Assembly (NCBI GenBank): GCA_016286995.1
Contig: JAEEVA010000024.1
Coordinates: forward strand, 1 to 44,426
DNA from: Prevotella sp.
GTDB taxonomy: Bacteria > Bacteroidota > Bacteroidia > Bacteroidales > Bacteroidaceae
DNA length: 44,426 bases
Reading direction: 5' to 3'
The notes beneath the pieces were generated by a model. The model saw nothing but the letters and a program-made list of their open reading frames with translations, was not told the DNA's origin and did no database searches. Position 1 is the first letter of the stretch, and every line of letters begins with the position of its first letter. The translations under genes and the position numbers were made by a program. Below are positions 33,116-42,870 of this stretch, in pieces.

Positions 33116-35158
33116 TCACTCTTCACCGGCTCCAGCCGATTCTTCACTCTTTCCTTCTTCATTTTCTTTCGCTTCAAGTTCCTTTGCACGACGCTCCGCC
33201 ATGGCTTCAGCATCGGCACGCATCTGAGCCTCAAGCAATTCCTCAGCACGACTGGTCCACGGGCGCTTGCCGAAAATCTTCTCCACGTCGTCGGCAAAGA
33301 TGACCTCACGATCCACCAGCAGCTGAGCCAGCTGGGCATGACCCTCCTTGTGCTCAGAGAGTATCTGCTTGGCACGCTCGTACTGCTCGTTCACCATCTT
33401 CAGCACCTCTTCATCCATCAGCTTCGCCGTAGTCTCAGAGTAAGGCTTCTGGAACGAATATTCCTGTTGGTTGTAGTAGCACAGATTGGGCAGCTTGTCG
33501 CTCATACCGGCATAGGCAACCATTCCGTAGGCCTGCTTCGTCGTACGCTCCAGGTCGTTCATCGCACCCGTTGAGATATGGCCGATAAACAGTTCCTCGG
33601 CAGCACGGCCACCCAGCAGCGAACACATCTCGTCAAGCATAGCCTCCTTGGTCTGCAGCACGCGCTCCTCAGGCAGATACCACGCAGCACCCAAAGCACG
33701 GCCACGTGGCACGATGCTCACCTTCACCAGCGGATTGGCAAATTCAGTAAACCACGAGATGGTAGCATGTCCGGCCTCATGGATGGCTATCGACTTCTTC
33801 TCGGCCTCAGTCATCACCTTCGTCTTCTTCTCCAGTCCGCCGATGATGCGGTCTACAGCATCCAGAAAGTCCTGTTTGCCCACCTTTTCGCTATTGTGAC
33901 GGGCAGCAATGAGGGCTGCCTCGTTACAGACATTGGCAATATCGGCACCAGAGAAACCGGGGGTCTGACGGGCCAGGAAGTCGATGTCGAGGTTCTCGTC
34001 CAGCTTCAACGGCTTCAGGTGCACGACGAATATCTCCCTGCGCTCGTTCAGGTCAGGCAGGTCAACATGTATCTGACGGTCAAAACGGCCTGCACGCATC
34101 AGTGCCGAGTCAAGCATGTCGGCACGATTGGTAGCAGCCAGCGTGATAATACCACTGTTGGTACCGAAGCCGTCCATCTCCGTCAACAGGGCGTTCAGCG
34201 TGTTCTCACGCTCGTCGTTGCCACCCATAGCGGGATTCTTCGAACGGGCACGACCCACAGCGTCAATCTCGTCGATGAAGATGATGCACGGAGCCTTCGT
34301 CTTAGCCTTCTCAAAAAGGTCACGCACACGACTGGCACCCACACCCACGAACATCTCCACGAAGTCAGAACCCGACATCGAGAAGAACGGCACACCAGCC
34401 TCGCCGGCAACAGCCTTTGCCAACAGCGTCTTACCCGTTCCCGGAGGACCTACCAGCAGCGCGCCCTTGGGGATTTTTCCACCCAGCTCGGTATATTTCT
34501 GCGGATTCTTCAGGAAGTCCACAATCTCCTGCATCTCCTGCTTGGCACCAGCCTGTCCTGCTACGTCTTTGAAGGTGATGCCCAGTTCACCACCCTTCTC
34601 GTACATTTGTGCTTTTGATTTGCCGACGCTGAAAATGTTACCTGGCCCCATCATGCCACCACCGCCGCCCATTCGGCGCATGATAAACATCCATAGCACG
34701 ATAATGCCACCAAAGAACAAAATATTCATCAGCAGCGAGCTGAGGAAATCGCTCTCCTTCGCGTTGTCGTACGAGAACTTGCCAGTGAAGACTTTTTCCT
34801 CGCGGGCCTTGTTGACGAACTGCTCCACTTGATCGGTACTGCCGAAAGCAACCGTTAGACTGGGATTCTTACCCGTCTGCTGCACGCCCTGATGGAAGAC
34901 GTCCCGGATATGCTCCGGTTTGACAAACATTTGCAACGTGTTCGAATAGTTGTTGACCACAATCTTGTCGGCATAGCCCTTCATGACCATGGTCTTAAAG
35001 TCTGAGTACGACGTCTCCGTCTTGATACTCGATTGTTCCTGTCCTGTCGTAAAGTAGAGCAGTCCCAATGCCAGAATCACCAAACCGTAAATCCAGTTCA
35101 TGTTAAACCGCGGCATATTCATCTGGGGCTTATTATTCTGTTTGTTTTTCTGTTCCAA
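33116..35158 (-). CDS. ftsH: ATP-dependent zinc metalloprotease FtsH
   Basis: A membrane-anchored AAA+ protease that removes damaged membrane and regulatory proteins. The 680-aa protein has TM1 (about 22-38), a periplasmic domain, TM2 (about 141-160), a Gly-rich linker, the AAA domain with Walker A GPPGTGKT (237-244) and Walker B IIFIDEID (292-299), the second region of homology ([10 protein letters not shown]), and the zinc site HEAGH (460-464). The acidic C-terminal tail ([17 protein letters not shown]) is encoded by ATTCTTC-like repeats. The start appears to be TTG at 35158, which gives the usual N-terminus; the first ATG is 12 codons later. Confidence 0.95.
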   Translation of the reverse strand: MEQKNKQNNKPQMNMPRFNMNWIYGLVILALGLLYFTTGQEQSSIKTETSYSDFKTMVMKGYADKIVVNNYSNTLQMFVKPEHIRDVFHQGVQQTGKNPSLTVAFGSTDQVEQFVNKAREEKVFTGKFSYDNAKESDFLSSLLMNILFFGGIIVLWMFIMRRMGGGGGMMGPGNIFSVGKSKAQMYEKGGELGITFKDVAGQAGAKQEMQEIVDFLKNPQKYTELGGKIPKGALLVGPPGTGKTLLAKAVAGEAGVPFFSMSGSDFVEMFVGVGASRVRDLFEKAKTKAPCIIFIDEIDAVGRARSKNPAMGGNDERENTLNALLTEMDGFGTNSGIITLAATNRADMLDSALMRAGRFDRQIHVDLPDLNERREIFVVHLKPLKLDENLDIDFLARQTPGFSGADIANVCNEAALIAARHNSEKVGKQDFLDAVDRIIGGLEKKTKVMTEAEKKSIAIHEAGHATISWFTEFANPLVKVSIVPRGRALGAAWYLPEERVLQTKEAMLDEMCSLLGGRAAEELFIGHISTGAMNDLERTTKQAYGMVAYAGMSDKLPNLCYYNQQEYSFQKPYSETTAKLMDEEVLKMVNEQYERAKQILSEHKEGHAQLAQLLVDREVIFADDVEKIFGKRPWTSRAEELLEAQMRADAEAMAERRAKELEAKENEEGKSEESAGAGEE

Positions 35159-35241
35159 CGTCTTATATAATTCTTAAAATTCTTACTTCTTACTTGCCGT
35201 CAGGCAATACCTCTTAATTCTTACCTCTTAATTCAAAACTC

Positions 35242-35601
35242 TTAATCCAAATCAGGAATTTGGATTAAGCCTGCGTCATCCCAAAGATGCTCCAGGTCAT
35301 AATAATCACGCACATCAGGCAGAAAGACATGCACCAGTACGTCACCATAGTCCATTGCCACCCACTGGGCATTCTCCAGTCCGGCCACCGTCGCCGGTTT
35401 CTCGCCCAGCGTCTTACGGGCAAAGTCGCCTATTGACTCCGTGATGGCCTCTACCTGAGCAGGTGAATTGCCTTGACAAATGACAAAATAGCGTGCTATG
35501 GCCCCTTCAATGCCTTGCAGGTCGGCCACCACAATGCGCTGTCCTTTCTTCTCTTGTATTCCCTTGGTTATTGTTTCTACTAACTGTGTTATTTGTTCCA
35601 T
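35242..35601 (-). CDS. rsfS: ribosome silencing factor RsfS
   Basis: A 119-aa RsfS/Iojap protein that binds ribosomal protein L14 and blocks subunit joining when nutrients are scarce. Motifs: QRIVVADLQGIEGAIARYFV, GNSPAQVEAI, GLENAQWVAMDYGDVLVHVF and the end DYYDLEHLWDDA. The ATG at 35601 is preceded on the minus strand by a -7 box TATCTTTG (35638 to 35631). It is the first gene of rsfS-ftsH-cdsA-GH5. The gap to ftsH contains TCTTAATTC/TCTTACTTC repeats. Confidence 0.95.
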   Translation of the reverse strand: MEQITQLVETITKGIQEKKGQRIVVADLQGIEGAIARYFVICQGNSPAQVEAITESIGDFARKTLGEKPATVAGLENAQWVAMDYGDVLVHVFLPDVRDYYDLEHLWDDAGLIQIPDLD

Positions 35602-35709
35602 TTAATATTAATAATGTACGAATTGAATTGCAAAGATACACAGAATCCTTGTATTTCGATAATGAAAACACTTTTTTTTGGACTTTTTTATAAAAAAACT
35701 CTATTTTTC

Positions 35710-35740
35710 TTTGGCGATTACAAAAAAAGTAGTACCTTTG
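35710..35740 (+). promoter_or_regulatory. tRNA-Gln promoter
   Basis: TTTG (35710-35713), 19 bases, TACCTTTG (35733-35740), about 32 bases upstream of the tRNA. The rest of the gap 35602-36014 holds the rsfS promoter on the other strand, the tRNA, its terminator and the promoter of the efflux unit. Confidence 0.7.
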
Positions 35741-35771
35741 CACCCGCAAATTGAGATTTGCTCCTCAAGAT

Positions 35772-35842
35772 TGGGGTATGGTGTAATGGTAACACTGCAG
35801 ATTCTGGTCCTGCCTTTCCTGGTTCGAGTCCGGGTACCCCAA
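35772..35842 (+). tRNA. tRNA-Gln (anticodon CUG)
   Basis: Seventy-one bases fold as a tRNA: acceptor TGGGGTA/TACCCCA plus discriminator A; D arm GTGT...ACAC; anticodon loop TTCTGGT with CTG in the middle, which reads CAG (Gln); T arm CCTGG-TTCGAGT-CCGGG. The anticodon stem GCAGA/CCTGC has an A-C pair next to the loop. The U1-A72 acceptor end is typical of tRNA-Gln. CCA is not encoded. Confidence 0.93.
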
Positions 35843-35849
35843 CACAGTA

Positions 35850-35885
35850 AACGCTAAGTAGTTTTACAACTCTTAGCGTTTTTTT
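35850..35885 (+). terminator. rho-independent terminator after tRNA-Gln
   Basis: AACGCTAAG (35850-35858) pairs with CTTAGCGTT (35872-35880), followed by a run of T to 35885. Confidence 0.88.
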
Positions 35886-35961
35886 ATGTTCGTCCTATCC
35901 TCTATTTCCAAAAACTTATTAAAACAAAGGTCGAAATGATACATATTCGAGGATTATTTGC

Positions 35962-35969
35962 TATATTTG
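35962..35969 (+). promoter_or_regulatory. promoter -7 box of the RND efflux unit
   Basis: TATATTTG lies about 45 bases before the ATG at 36015; no clear -33 element. Confidence 0.5.
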
Positions 35970-36014
35970 CACTCACATATGGATAGTTTATAATGAAACC
36001 AACAAAAAACTGAA

Positions 36015-37166
36015 ATGATGAAACACTTGAGCATCCCAGTTATCGGAGGATGCGGCTTAAGCCGAAAGGTCTTTTCCGCTCTCGCAACCCTGCTGACGGT
36101 TATGTCGTGGGGACTGCTGGTTTTGTCTTGTGCTGAGGAGAAAAAGAAGCCGCACGATACGGCTCACTACCAGACGTTAGTTGTCTCACGGAAGGATATG
36201 ACACTTGAAAGGCAGTATAGTGCGCGGATGACGGGCCGCCAGATAGTGGAAGTGAGGCCACAGGTGGCTGGGTGCATCACGCGTATATGTATTAATGAAG
36301 GTAATGCCGTCAGAAAAGGACAGACGCTGTTTGTCATCGACCAGGTGCCTTATCGGGCTGCTTTGGAAGTGGCTGTGGCTGCACGCAAAAGCGCTGAGGC
36401 ACGGTTGGCGACAGCGCGGATGAACTACGAGAACGAGACGCTGCTGAAGAAAGGACAGGTGGTGAGCGATGTGAGTGTTGAGACCATGAGGAATGCCCTG
36501 CAAGAAGCGGAAGCGGCTCTGGCCCAGGCCAAGGCTCAGGAGGTGAACGCCAGGAATAATCTTTCATATACGGAAGTAAAGAGTCCCGTCAGCGGAGTGG
36601 CCTCGATGATTCCCTGGCATGTCGGGTCGCTGGTCAATAGTAACATTAGCGAGCCGTTGGTGACGGTGGCTGACGACTCGGAGATGTACGTCTATTTCAG
36701 CATCAGTGAGAACCTGACGCTTGACTTGATAGCGCAATACGGTAGTATCGAGAAGTTTATCGTCAAGGCTCCTGAAGTGTCGCTGCGAATGAACAACGGG
36801 CAGGAATACGACCAGAAAGGACGCATCAGCGCCGTCAGTGGGACGGTGGATGCCCAGACTGGCGCTGTTACGTTGCGAGCAACGTTTCCCAACCCTGGTG
36901 GCATACTGCACAACGGCGGTAGCGCTACGGTGATTGTGCCGACTCACCGGCAACAGTGTGTTGTCATTCCGCAAGAGGCAACGTATGAACTGCAGAACCG
37001 CTCGTTTGTCTATCGTGTCATTGACGGCAAGACAAAGGCCACGGCTGTCACCTTGTTTCCACAGAACAATGGAAAGGAATATATCGTAGAGGATGGCCTT
37101 TCTGAAGGTGATACGATTATTGCCGAAGGGGCCGGCTTGCTGAAAGAAGGAATTGAAATTAAGTAA
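36015..37166 (+). CDS. RND efflux periplasmic adaptor (AcrA/MexA type)
   Basis: A 383-aa membrane-fusion lipoprotein linking the inner-membrane RND pump to an outer-membrane channel. The signal peptide ends in a lipobox (VMSWGLLVLSC). It shows the barrel-sandwich halves (RQIVEVRPQVAGCITRICIN with GNAVRKGQTLFVID, and LSYTEVKSPVSGVAS), the helical hairpin between (AEARLATARMNYENETLLKK), and the beta-barrel and membrane-proximal domains (VVIPQEATYELQN). Three bases separate it from the pump gene. No outer-membrane factor gene follows. Confidence 0.93.
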   Translation: MMKHLSIPVIGGCGLSRKVFSALATLLTVMSWGLLVLSCAEEKKKPHDTAHYQTLVVSRKDMTLERQYSARMTGRQIVEVRPQVAGCITRICINEGNAVRKGQTLFVIDQVPYRAALEVAVAARKSAEARLATARMNYENETLLKKGQVVSDVSVETMRNALQEAEAALAQAKAQEVNARNNLSYTEVKSPVSGVASMIPWHVGSLVNSNISEPLVTVADDSEMYVYFSISENLTLDLIAQYGSIEKFIVKAPEVSLRMNNGQEYDQKGRISAVSGTVDAQTGAVTLRATFPNPGGILHNGGSATVIVPTHRQQCVVIPQEATYELQNRSFVYRVIDGKTKATAVTLFPQNNGKEYIVEDGLSEGDTIIAEGAGLLKEGIEIK

Positions 37167-37169
37167 GTC

Positions 37170-40100
37170 ATGAACGTAAGAACATTCATAGACCGACCGA
37201 TATTATCTGGGGTGATAAGCGTGCTGATGGTCCTCGTGGGCATTATCGGCCTGAGCAAGCTTGCACTGGAGCAGTTTCCGGAAATTGCCCCGCCGACCGT
37301 CCGCGTGATGGCGAGCTACACTGGTGCTAACGCGGAGACGGTGCAGAAAAGCGTCAACGTGCCACTCGAAGAGGCCATCAACGGTGTCGAGGGAATGATG
37401 TATATGACATCCTCAGCCTCGAACAACGGTACGGCCAGCATCGGCATTTTCTTCCGCCAAGGCACTGATCCGAATATGGCGATGGTAAATGTTCAGAACC
37501 GTGCTGCCACCGTGCAAGGCCGTCTGCCGAGTGACGTGGTGAAGAGCGGACTCACCGTGCGCAAACGCCAGACGTCAAATATCAAGCAGATAGCCGTTTA
37601 TAGTCCTGATTCGACCTTCGACCGCTCTTTTCTGGCCAATTACACGAAAATCAACATCGAGCCCCGTCTAAGTCGCATTCCTGGCGTTGGCGAGGTGAAC
37701 GTGATGGGTGCCGACTATTCTATGCGCATCTGGCTTGACCCGCTGAAGATGGCACGCTACGGTCTGACGCCCAACGACGTCACGCAGGTGCTGAACGAAC
37801 AGAACGTGGAGGTGGCTACAGGCACGTTGGGCGCTGAGAGCCAGAATACGTTCCAGTATGTGCTGAAGTATCGTGGCCGCTACGAAGATGAACAGGAGTA
37901 CGCCAACCTCGTGGTCCGTTCGCTGCCCGATGGCGACGTGTTGCGCATTGGCGACATCGCACGTGTTGAACTGGGTTCGCAGAACTATAATATCATAGGT
38001 GAGACCAACGGCAGTCCTGGTATCAACATCTCCATTAACCAGGTTGCCGGTTCGAACGCCAACGAAATCATCAAAGAGATAGACGCCGAGGTGGAGGAGA
38101 TACGCCACTCGTTGCCACCAGGTATCGTTATCGAGGACCTCGAAAGCAAAAAGGACTTCCTTGACGCCTCTATCACGAGTGTCGTGGAGACATTGCTCGA
38201 AGCCCTGCTGCTCTTGATACTCGTCGTGTGGCTGTTTTTAGGCAGTTGGCGCGCCACCATCATCCCTGCCATCGCCATCGTCGTCTCACTCATCGCCACT
38301 CTGGCCGTTATCTACGCCATCGGTTTCTCGCTCAACATGCTGACGCTTTTCGCCCTCGTACTGGTTATCGGAACGGTGGTGGATGATGCGATAGTGGTTG
38401 TGGAGGCGGTACAAGCGCGAATTGAAAATGAGAGTAATGTGGGACAACGGTTAGCTTTGACCGCTAAAAACCACAAACAGATGACCGAAGAGGCGATGAA
38501 GAAGATAACCTCGGCGCTCATCACTACCACGCTGGTCTTCATGGCTGTCTTTGTACCCGTTAGTTTCATTGGCGGCGTCACGGGAACCTTTTATACCCAG
38601 TTTGGTCTTACCATGGCCATCGCCGTCGCCATCTCTTTGTTCAATGCGCTGACGCTTTCACCAGCACTCTCAGCCGTCATTATGCGCGACTCGAAGCTAA
38701 ATCGCTTCCAGGCTGGCTTCAACAACTTTTTCACATCGTTCTCTTACAAGTATAAAAAGATCGTCAGTAGCTTCATGAGGCGCAAGACGATTGCTGTCGC
38801 CCTCGTTGTTGTCGCTATTGTCGCCCTCGGCTGGATGATGAAGACGACTCGTACAGGACTTGTACCCAACGAAGATATGGGTACTGTGTTCATTAATGTT
38901 CAGGCATCGCCTGGCAGCAGTCTCCAGCAGACCTACCATATCCTGAAAGAGGTCGAGGAACGCATCAAGGACCTGCCACAACTGCGCATCTACTCCCTGA
39001 TTGCCGGTGCCAGTAACAACTTCGAGCAGTCATCCTCTAACGGTAACTTTACGCTCAAGCTGAAGAAGTGGGATGAGCGCAAGGGGAAGGGCGATGACGT
39101 GCAGAGCATTGTCGAAGAGATTTACCGTCGTACCGCCGACATTGCCAACGCCAAAATCCAGGTCAATACCCAGACGATGTTGCCTGGTTTCGGACGCATC
39201 AACGGCTTCGAACTCCACGTACAGGACAAGCACGGCGGTACCATCACCGACCTTCTCACCTATACAAACCGTCTCATCGCTGCTCTCAACGAGCGTCCTG
39301 AAATCAGTCGCGCCTATACCAACTTTTCATTGAAGTATCCACAATATCGCGTTGAGGTCGATGCTGCCCTGTGTAAGCGCCGTGGGGTCTCGCCCAGTGA
39401 TGTCCTCTCTGCTTTGAGCGGCTATGTCGGAGGTCTCTATGTCTCGAACTTTGTACGCTTCACCAAGCTCTATCGTGTCATGGTGCAGGCCTCTCCCGAG
39501 TACCGTCTTGACACTGAGTCGCTCAATAACATCTTCGTGCGTACCGCTTCAGGCGAGATGTCTCCCATTGGCCAGTACCTCACGCTCACCCGTATCTATG
39601 GCTCCGAGACGCTTTCGCGCTTCAACCTCTTCCCCTCCATACAGGTCGGAGGAACTGCTGCTGAGGGCTATAGCAGCGGCCAGGCCATTGATGCCATCCG
39701 CGAGACGGCTGCTGAAATCCTGCCCGAGGGCTATGGCTATGAGTTTGGCGGCATGACGCGCGAAGAAGCCTCGGCGCAGAATACCACTGCCCTTGTTTTT
39801 GTTCTGGTTTTGGTTTTCGTTTACCTCATTCTCTGTGCCCTTTATGAGAGCCTGCTCATCCCAATGGCTGTCATCCTCAGTGTGCCGTTTGGTCTCGCCG
39901 GCAGTTTCCTCTTCGCCAACCTATGGGGGCTTGAGAACAATATATATATGCAGACAGGTCTTATCATGCTTATTGGCCTGCTATCGAAGACAGCCATCCT
40001 GCTGACTGAATACGCCTCTGCGCGCCGTCGGCAGGGCATGGGCATCGTGGCCGCCGCCCTTGACGCTGCCTCCGTCCGCCTTCGTCCGATTTTGATGACC

Positions 40101-40289
40101 TCCCTCACCATGGTTTTCGGCCTTCTGCCGTTGGCCCTTGCCACTGGGGTCGGTGCTAATGGCAACCACTCCCTTGGTGTAGGCACCATTGGCGGTATGG
40201 TCATCGGTACCATTGCCCTCCTCTTCATCGTCCCTGTCCTCTTCGTGATCTTCCAGGGAATTGAGGAGCGGGTGATGAAGCGTCGATAG
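37170..40289 (+). CDS. RND multidrug efflux transporter (AcrB/HAE1 type)
   Basis: A 1039-aa proton-driven inner-membrane pump. It begins MNVRTFIDRPILSGVISVLM (TM1) with the HAE1-type porter region QFPEIAPPTVRVMASYTGAN. The proton-relay aspartates are Asp405-Asp406 in GTVVDDAIVVVEAVQ. The second transmembrane bundle contains LLSKTAILLTEYA and RLRPILMTSLTMVFGLLPLA. Length and the two periplasmic loops fit HAE1 pumps that export drugs, bile salts or lipophilic compounds; the substrate is not evident. It has only the adaptor as partner here and must use an outer-membrane channel encoded elsewhere. Confidence 0.95.
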   Translation: MNVRTFIDRPILSGVISVLMVLVGIIGLSKLALEQFPEIAPPTVRVMASYTGANAETVQKSVNVPLEEAINGVEGMMYMTSSASNNGTASIGIFFRQGTDPNMAMVNVQNRAATVQGRLPSDVVKSGLTVRKRQTSNIKQIAVYSPDSTFDRSFLANYTKINIEPRLSRIPGVGEVNVMGADYSMRIWLDPLKMARYGLTPNDVTQVLNEQNVEVATGTLGAESQNTFQYVLKYRGRYEDEQEYANLVVRSLPDGDVLRIGDIARVELGSQNYNIIGETNGSPGINISINQVAGSNANEIIKEIDAEVEEIRHSLPPGIVIEDLESKKDFLDASITSVVETLLEALLLLILVVWLFLGSWRATIIPAIAIVVSLIATLAVIYAIGFSLNMLTLFALVLVIGTVVDDAIVVVEAVQARIENESNVGQRLALTAKNHKQMTEEAMKKITSALITTTLVFMAVFVPVSFIGGVTGTFYTQFGLTMAIAVAISLFNALTLSPALSAVIMRDSKLNRFQAGFNNFFTSFSYKYKKIVSSFMRRKTIAVALVVVAIVALGWMMKTTRTGLVPNEDMGTVFINVQASPGSSLQQTYHILKEVEERIKDLPQLRIYSLIAGASNNFEQSSSNGNFTLKLKKWDERKGKGDDVQSIVEEIYRRTADIANAKIQVNTQTMLPGFGRINGFELHVQDKHGGTITDLLTYTNRLIAALNERPEISRAYTNFSLKYPQYRVEVDAALCKRRGVSPSDVLSALSGYVGGLYVSNFVRFTKLYRVMVQASPEYRLDTESLNNIFVRTASGEMSPIGQYLTLTRIYGSETLSRFNLFPSIQVGGTAAEGYSSGQAIDAIRETAAEILPEGYGYEFGGMTREEASAQNTTALVFVLVLVFVYLILCALYESLLIPMAVILSVPFGLAGSFLFANLWGLENNIYMQTGLIMLIGLLSKTAILLTEYASARRRQGMGIVAAALDAASVRLRPILMTSLTMVFGLLPLALATGVGANGNHSLGVGTIGGMVIGTIALLFIVPVLFVIFQGIEERVMKRR

Positions 40290-40331
40290 TGGTGAAGTTA
40301 TCGTAGATACCAAATTTTTTGTTTCTTTTTC

Positions 40332-40362
40332 TTGCTTGTTTCAGAAAAAGTTCGTATATTTG
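40332..40362 (+). promoter_or_regulatory. promoter of the secreted protein at 40403
   Basis: TTG (40332-40334), 20 bases, TATATTTG (40355-40362); transcription would start near 40369. Confidence 0.65.
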
Positions 40363-40402
40363 CCGACAGAAAAATAAATGACAACTAATAAACAATGAGC
40401 TT

Positions 40403-41176
40403 ATGAAAAAGTTTGTACTTGCTATGACTGCTGCTGCCTTGATGTGCAGCGCAAGTGTTTCCGCACAAAACAGAGTGAAAAACGTCTATACCGAGTCACA
40501 GACGTTGAAGGTTGAACAACTGGTTAATACAGCCCAGACAGTGCAGGTGAACCGTTACCTCTTTGCCGGCTATAATACGCTGTGCTTGCCGATGACAATG
40601 GATGCAGCCCAGCTGGCAGCGTTCCAGGTGAAGGTAGAGCGCCTGGCTGCTATCGGTCAGGAGGGCAACACACTGTGTCTGTATTTTGTCGACTGTAGCA
40701 ACGAAGGCATTGAGGCTGGTGTACCTTATTTGATTTACTCGCCAGTAAAGCAGTATCTGCGTCTCAAGAATACCGATGCTACGGCATTCTCTGCTGATGT
40801 GCAGACTATTCGTCTGACTGACGGAAAGGGCAATCAGGTGTCTTTCACCAGCAGTTGGGACAAGCGTCAGAAGGATGGCTGCTATGGTATTCCTGCCAAG
40901 CAGGACGTAGAGATTCTCGAAAGTGTGCTGGTACGTACCACTGCCGACTTGGCCTTCCTGCCCACTCGTTGTGGTTTCAATTGGGAACAGCAGGCTGAGG
41001 GTGCTGACAATCTGAAGATTCGCCACATCAGTGCTGCCGAGGTTACGTCGCTTCGCGAAATGAGAAACGATAAATTCGGAACGGATAATGGTGAGGCTTA
41101 TAACCTCGCTGGTCAGCGTGTCGGCAATGCTGCCAAGGGCATCACTATTGTCAACGGTAAGAAAGTAGTTAAGTAA
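40403..41176 (+). CDS. secreted hypothetical protein with Prevotella-type C-terminal motif
   Basis: A 257-aa protein with a clear signal peptide (MKKFVLAMTAAALMCSASVS, then AQ). I know no function for the body; it has the phrases LFAGYNTLCLPMTMDAAQL and GVPYLIYSPVKQYLRL, of a kind seen in the beta-rich C-terminal regions of larger Prevotella surface proteins. It ends AYNLAGQRV...KGITIVNGKKVVK, the same kind of end as the proteins at 1-93 and 10864-11370. It has its own promoter and may be co-transcribed with the DUF3467 gene 19 bases downstream. Confidence 0.8.
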   Translation: MKKFVLAMTAAALMCSASVSAQNRVKNVYTESQTLKVEQLVNTAQTVQVNRYLFAGYNTLCLPMTMDAAQLAAFQVKVERLAAIGQEGNTLCLYFVDCSNEGIEAGVPYLIYSPVKQYLRLKNTDATAFSADVQTIRLTDGKGNQVSFTSSWDKRQKDGCYGIPAKQDVEILESVLVRTTADLAFLPTRCGFNWEQQAEGADNLKIRHISAAEVTSLREMRNDKFGTDNGEAYNLAGQRVGNAAKGITIVNGKKVVK

Positions 41177-41195
41177 TTTCACCTTATTATATATA

Positions 41196-41513
41196 ATGGA
41201 AAATGATAAGAAGCAGCAGGGACAGCTGCAGATAGAATTGCCCCAGGAAATCGCTCAGGGTGAATATGCCAATTTTGCCATCATCACCCACTCGTCAAGT
41301 GACTTCATCATCGACTTTGCCCGTGTGCTCCCTGGTGTTCCCAAAGCCCAGGTTAAGAGCCGAGTCATTCTGGCTCCAGAGCACGCCAAGCGTTTGTTGG
41401 CTGCTCTTCAGGAGAATATCGTGCGCTATGAACATGAGTTTGGCCAGATAAAGATTCCCAATCAGGGACCGCGTACCATCGCACCATTCCCCACAGGTAA
41501 AGGTGAGGCGTGA
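41196..41513 (+). CDS. DUF3467 family protein
   Basis: A 105-aa cytoplasmic protein with the DUF3467 pattern: IELPQEIAQGEYANFAIITH, SSDFIIDFARVLPG, then SRVILAPEHAKRLLAALQEN and an end with Pro-rich IPNQGPRTIAPFP. Small proteins of this family are widespread and of unknown role. In Bacteroidetes I recall it near RNA polymerase or str-operon genes, as here upstream of rpsL, but a strong terminator lies between them. Confidence 0.88.
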   Translation: MENDKKQQGQLQIELPQEIAQGEYANFAIITHSSSDFIIDFARVLPGVPKAQVKSRVILAPEHAKRLLAALQENIVRYEHEFGQIKIPNQGPRTIAPFPTGKGEA

Positions 41514-41578
41514 GAAATGGGAATAAATCGGTTCTGTTGACTGATAAGTAGGATTTTGGAGAGTTAATAAACTCTAAA

Positions 41579-41621
41579 ACGCTTATTTTGTGTTAAAAAT
41601 CATAAAGTAAGCGTCTTTTTT
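41579..41621 (+). terminator. rho-independent terminator before the str operon
   Basis: ACGCTTA (41579-41585) pairs with TAAGCGT (41608-41614), with an AT-rich middle, followed by CTTTTTT. Confidence 0.8.
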
Positions 41622-41655
41622 GTTATATATATTAGGTGGAATGAGAAAATTATTG

Positions 41656-41663
41656 TACCTTTG
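41656..41663 (+). promoter_or_regulatory. str operon promoter -7 box
   Basis: TACCTTTG; transcription would start near 41670, giving a leader of about 87 bases before rpsL. Confidence 0.65.
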
Positions 41664-41756
41664 CAGCCCGAAACGCCTTTTTGCGAGGGAGCGGGAGGTG
41701 TAACTGGTTGAATTTGAACAAAATAATATATAAACAAAATTAAAAATTAAAGTATT

Positions 41757-42137
41757 ATGCCTACAATTTCACAATTGGTAAGAAAAGGCAGAAAGGTGCT
41801 CGTTGACAAGAGCAAGTCGCCCGCGCTGGATTCATGTCCTCAGCGTCGTGGCGTCTGTGTTCGCGTGTACACAACGACCCCGAAGAAGCCTAATTCGGCT
41901 ATGCGTAAGGTAGCCCGTGTTCGTTTGACCAACCAGAAGGAAGTCAACAGTTACATCCCCGGAGAGGGACACAACTTGCAGGAGCACAGCATCGTGCTGG
42001 TTCGTGGCGGTCGTGTGAAGGACCTTCCCGGTGTACGTTATCACATCGTTCGTGGTACACTTGATACCGCCGGTGTGGCAAGCCGCACTCAGCGCCGTTC
42101 GAAGTACGGTGCCAAGCGTCCTAAGGCCAAGAAGTAA
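41757..42137 (+). CDS. rpsL: 30S ribosomal protein S12
   Basis: A 126-aa S12, part of the decoding centre. It shows [33 protein letters not shown] and [16 protein letters not shown]. The lysines where streptomycin-resistance substitutions usually occur ([12 protein letters not shown] and GRVKDLP) are unchanged. First gene of rpsL-rpsG-fusA. Confidence 0.98.
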   Translation: MPTISQLVRKGRKVLVDKSKSPALDSCPQRRGVCVRVYTTTPKKPNSAMRKVARVRLTNQKEVNSYIPGEGHNLQEHSIVLVRGGRVKDLPGVRYHIVRGTLDTAGVASRTQRRSKYGAKRPKAKK

Positions 42138-42143
42138 GGCCCA

Positions 42144-42263
42144 GTTGATGAGTTGGTGAGTTTTTGAGTTTATGAGTTGGCTCGGAGAAGAGCGGCGCTC
42201 AAAACCAAAACTCCGGAAGAAAAGACTCAGAGACTCAAAAACTTCAGAACTCAAAAACTCAGA
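42144..42263. repeat. octamer repeats forming a long inverted repeat between rpsL and rpsG
   Basis: The left side has GTTGATGA, GTTGGTGA, GTTTTTGA, GTTTATGA (42144-42175). The right side has AGACTCAG, AGACTCAA, AAACTTCAG, AACTCAAA, AACTCAGA (42223-42263). GAGTTTTTGAGTT (42158-42170) and AACTCAAAAACTC (42248-42260) are perfect 13-bp complements, so the intercistronic RNA can fold into a long stem. Confidence 0.7.
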
Positions 42264-42391
42264 AAAAAAAGAAAGAATCCGTTTTGCTGGAGATATTGTT
42301 ATAGACAGGTTGAGTAAATGCTCACGTGAGAGCGTTGAAGAACGAGAAAAGAACAACCCCAAGCAGACACATTATTTAATTAAACAACAAA

Positions 42392-42868
42392 ATGAGAAAA
42401 GCAAAACCTAAGAAGAGAGTGATCCTGCCCGATCCAGTCTTCAACGACAAGAAAGTGTCGAAGTTTGTAAACCACCTGATGTACGATGGCAAGAAGTCCA
42501 TTTCGTACGAGATTTTCTACAATGCACTCGAGACCGTTAAGGCCAAGATGCAGAACGAGGAAAAGTCTGCCCTGGAAATCTGGAAGCAGGCTTTGGACAA
42601 CATTACTCCTCAGGTAGAGGTAAAGAGCCGCCGTATCGGTGGTGCTACTTTCCAGGTACCTACTGAGATTCGTCCTGACCGTAAGGAAAGTATCTCTATG
42701 AAGAACATGATTTCGTTTGCCCGCAAGCGCAGTGGCAAGTCGATGGCCGACAAGCTGGCTGCTGAGATTATGGACGCCTTCAACAATCAGGGTGGCGCCT
42801 TCAAGCGTAAGGAGGATATGCACCGTATGGCCGAGGCTAACCGTGCTTTCGCTCACTTCCGTTTCTAA
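42392..42868 (+). CDS. rpsG: 30S ribosomal protein S7
   Basis: A 158-aa S7, a primary 16S rRNA-binding protein. It shows [33 protein letters not shown], a [18 protein letters not shown] core and the C-terminal [16 protein letters not shown]. The gap to rpsL is long (about 250 bases) and has inverted repeats; in E. coli S7 represses translation by binding the rpsL-rpsG intercistronic region, so a similar site could lie there. Confidence 0.98.
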   Translation: MRKAKPKKRVILPDPVFNDKKVSKFVNHLMYDGKKSISYEIFYNALETVKAKMQNEEKSALEIWKQALDNITPQVEVKSRRIGGATFQVPTEIRPDRKESISMKNMISFARKRSGKSMADKLAAEIMDAFNNQGGAFKRKEDMHRMAEANRAFAHFRF

Positions 42869-42870
42869 TA

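Noticed and set aside
33578..34618. 346-codon plus-strand frame opposite ftsH
   Set aside because: FtsH on the minus strand has all its motifs; the opposite frame is a shadow.
35772..35842. A-C mismatch in the tRNA-Gln anticodon stem as a sign of a pseudogene
   Set aside because: All other arms are well paired, the gene has a consensus promoter and a terminator, and one weak pair beside the loop is tolerated.
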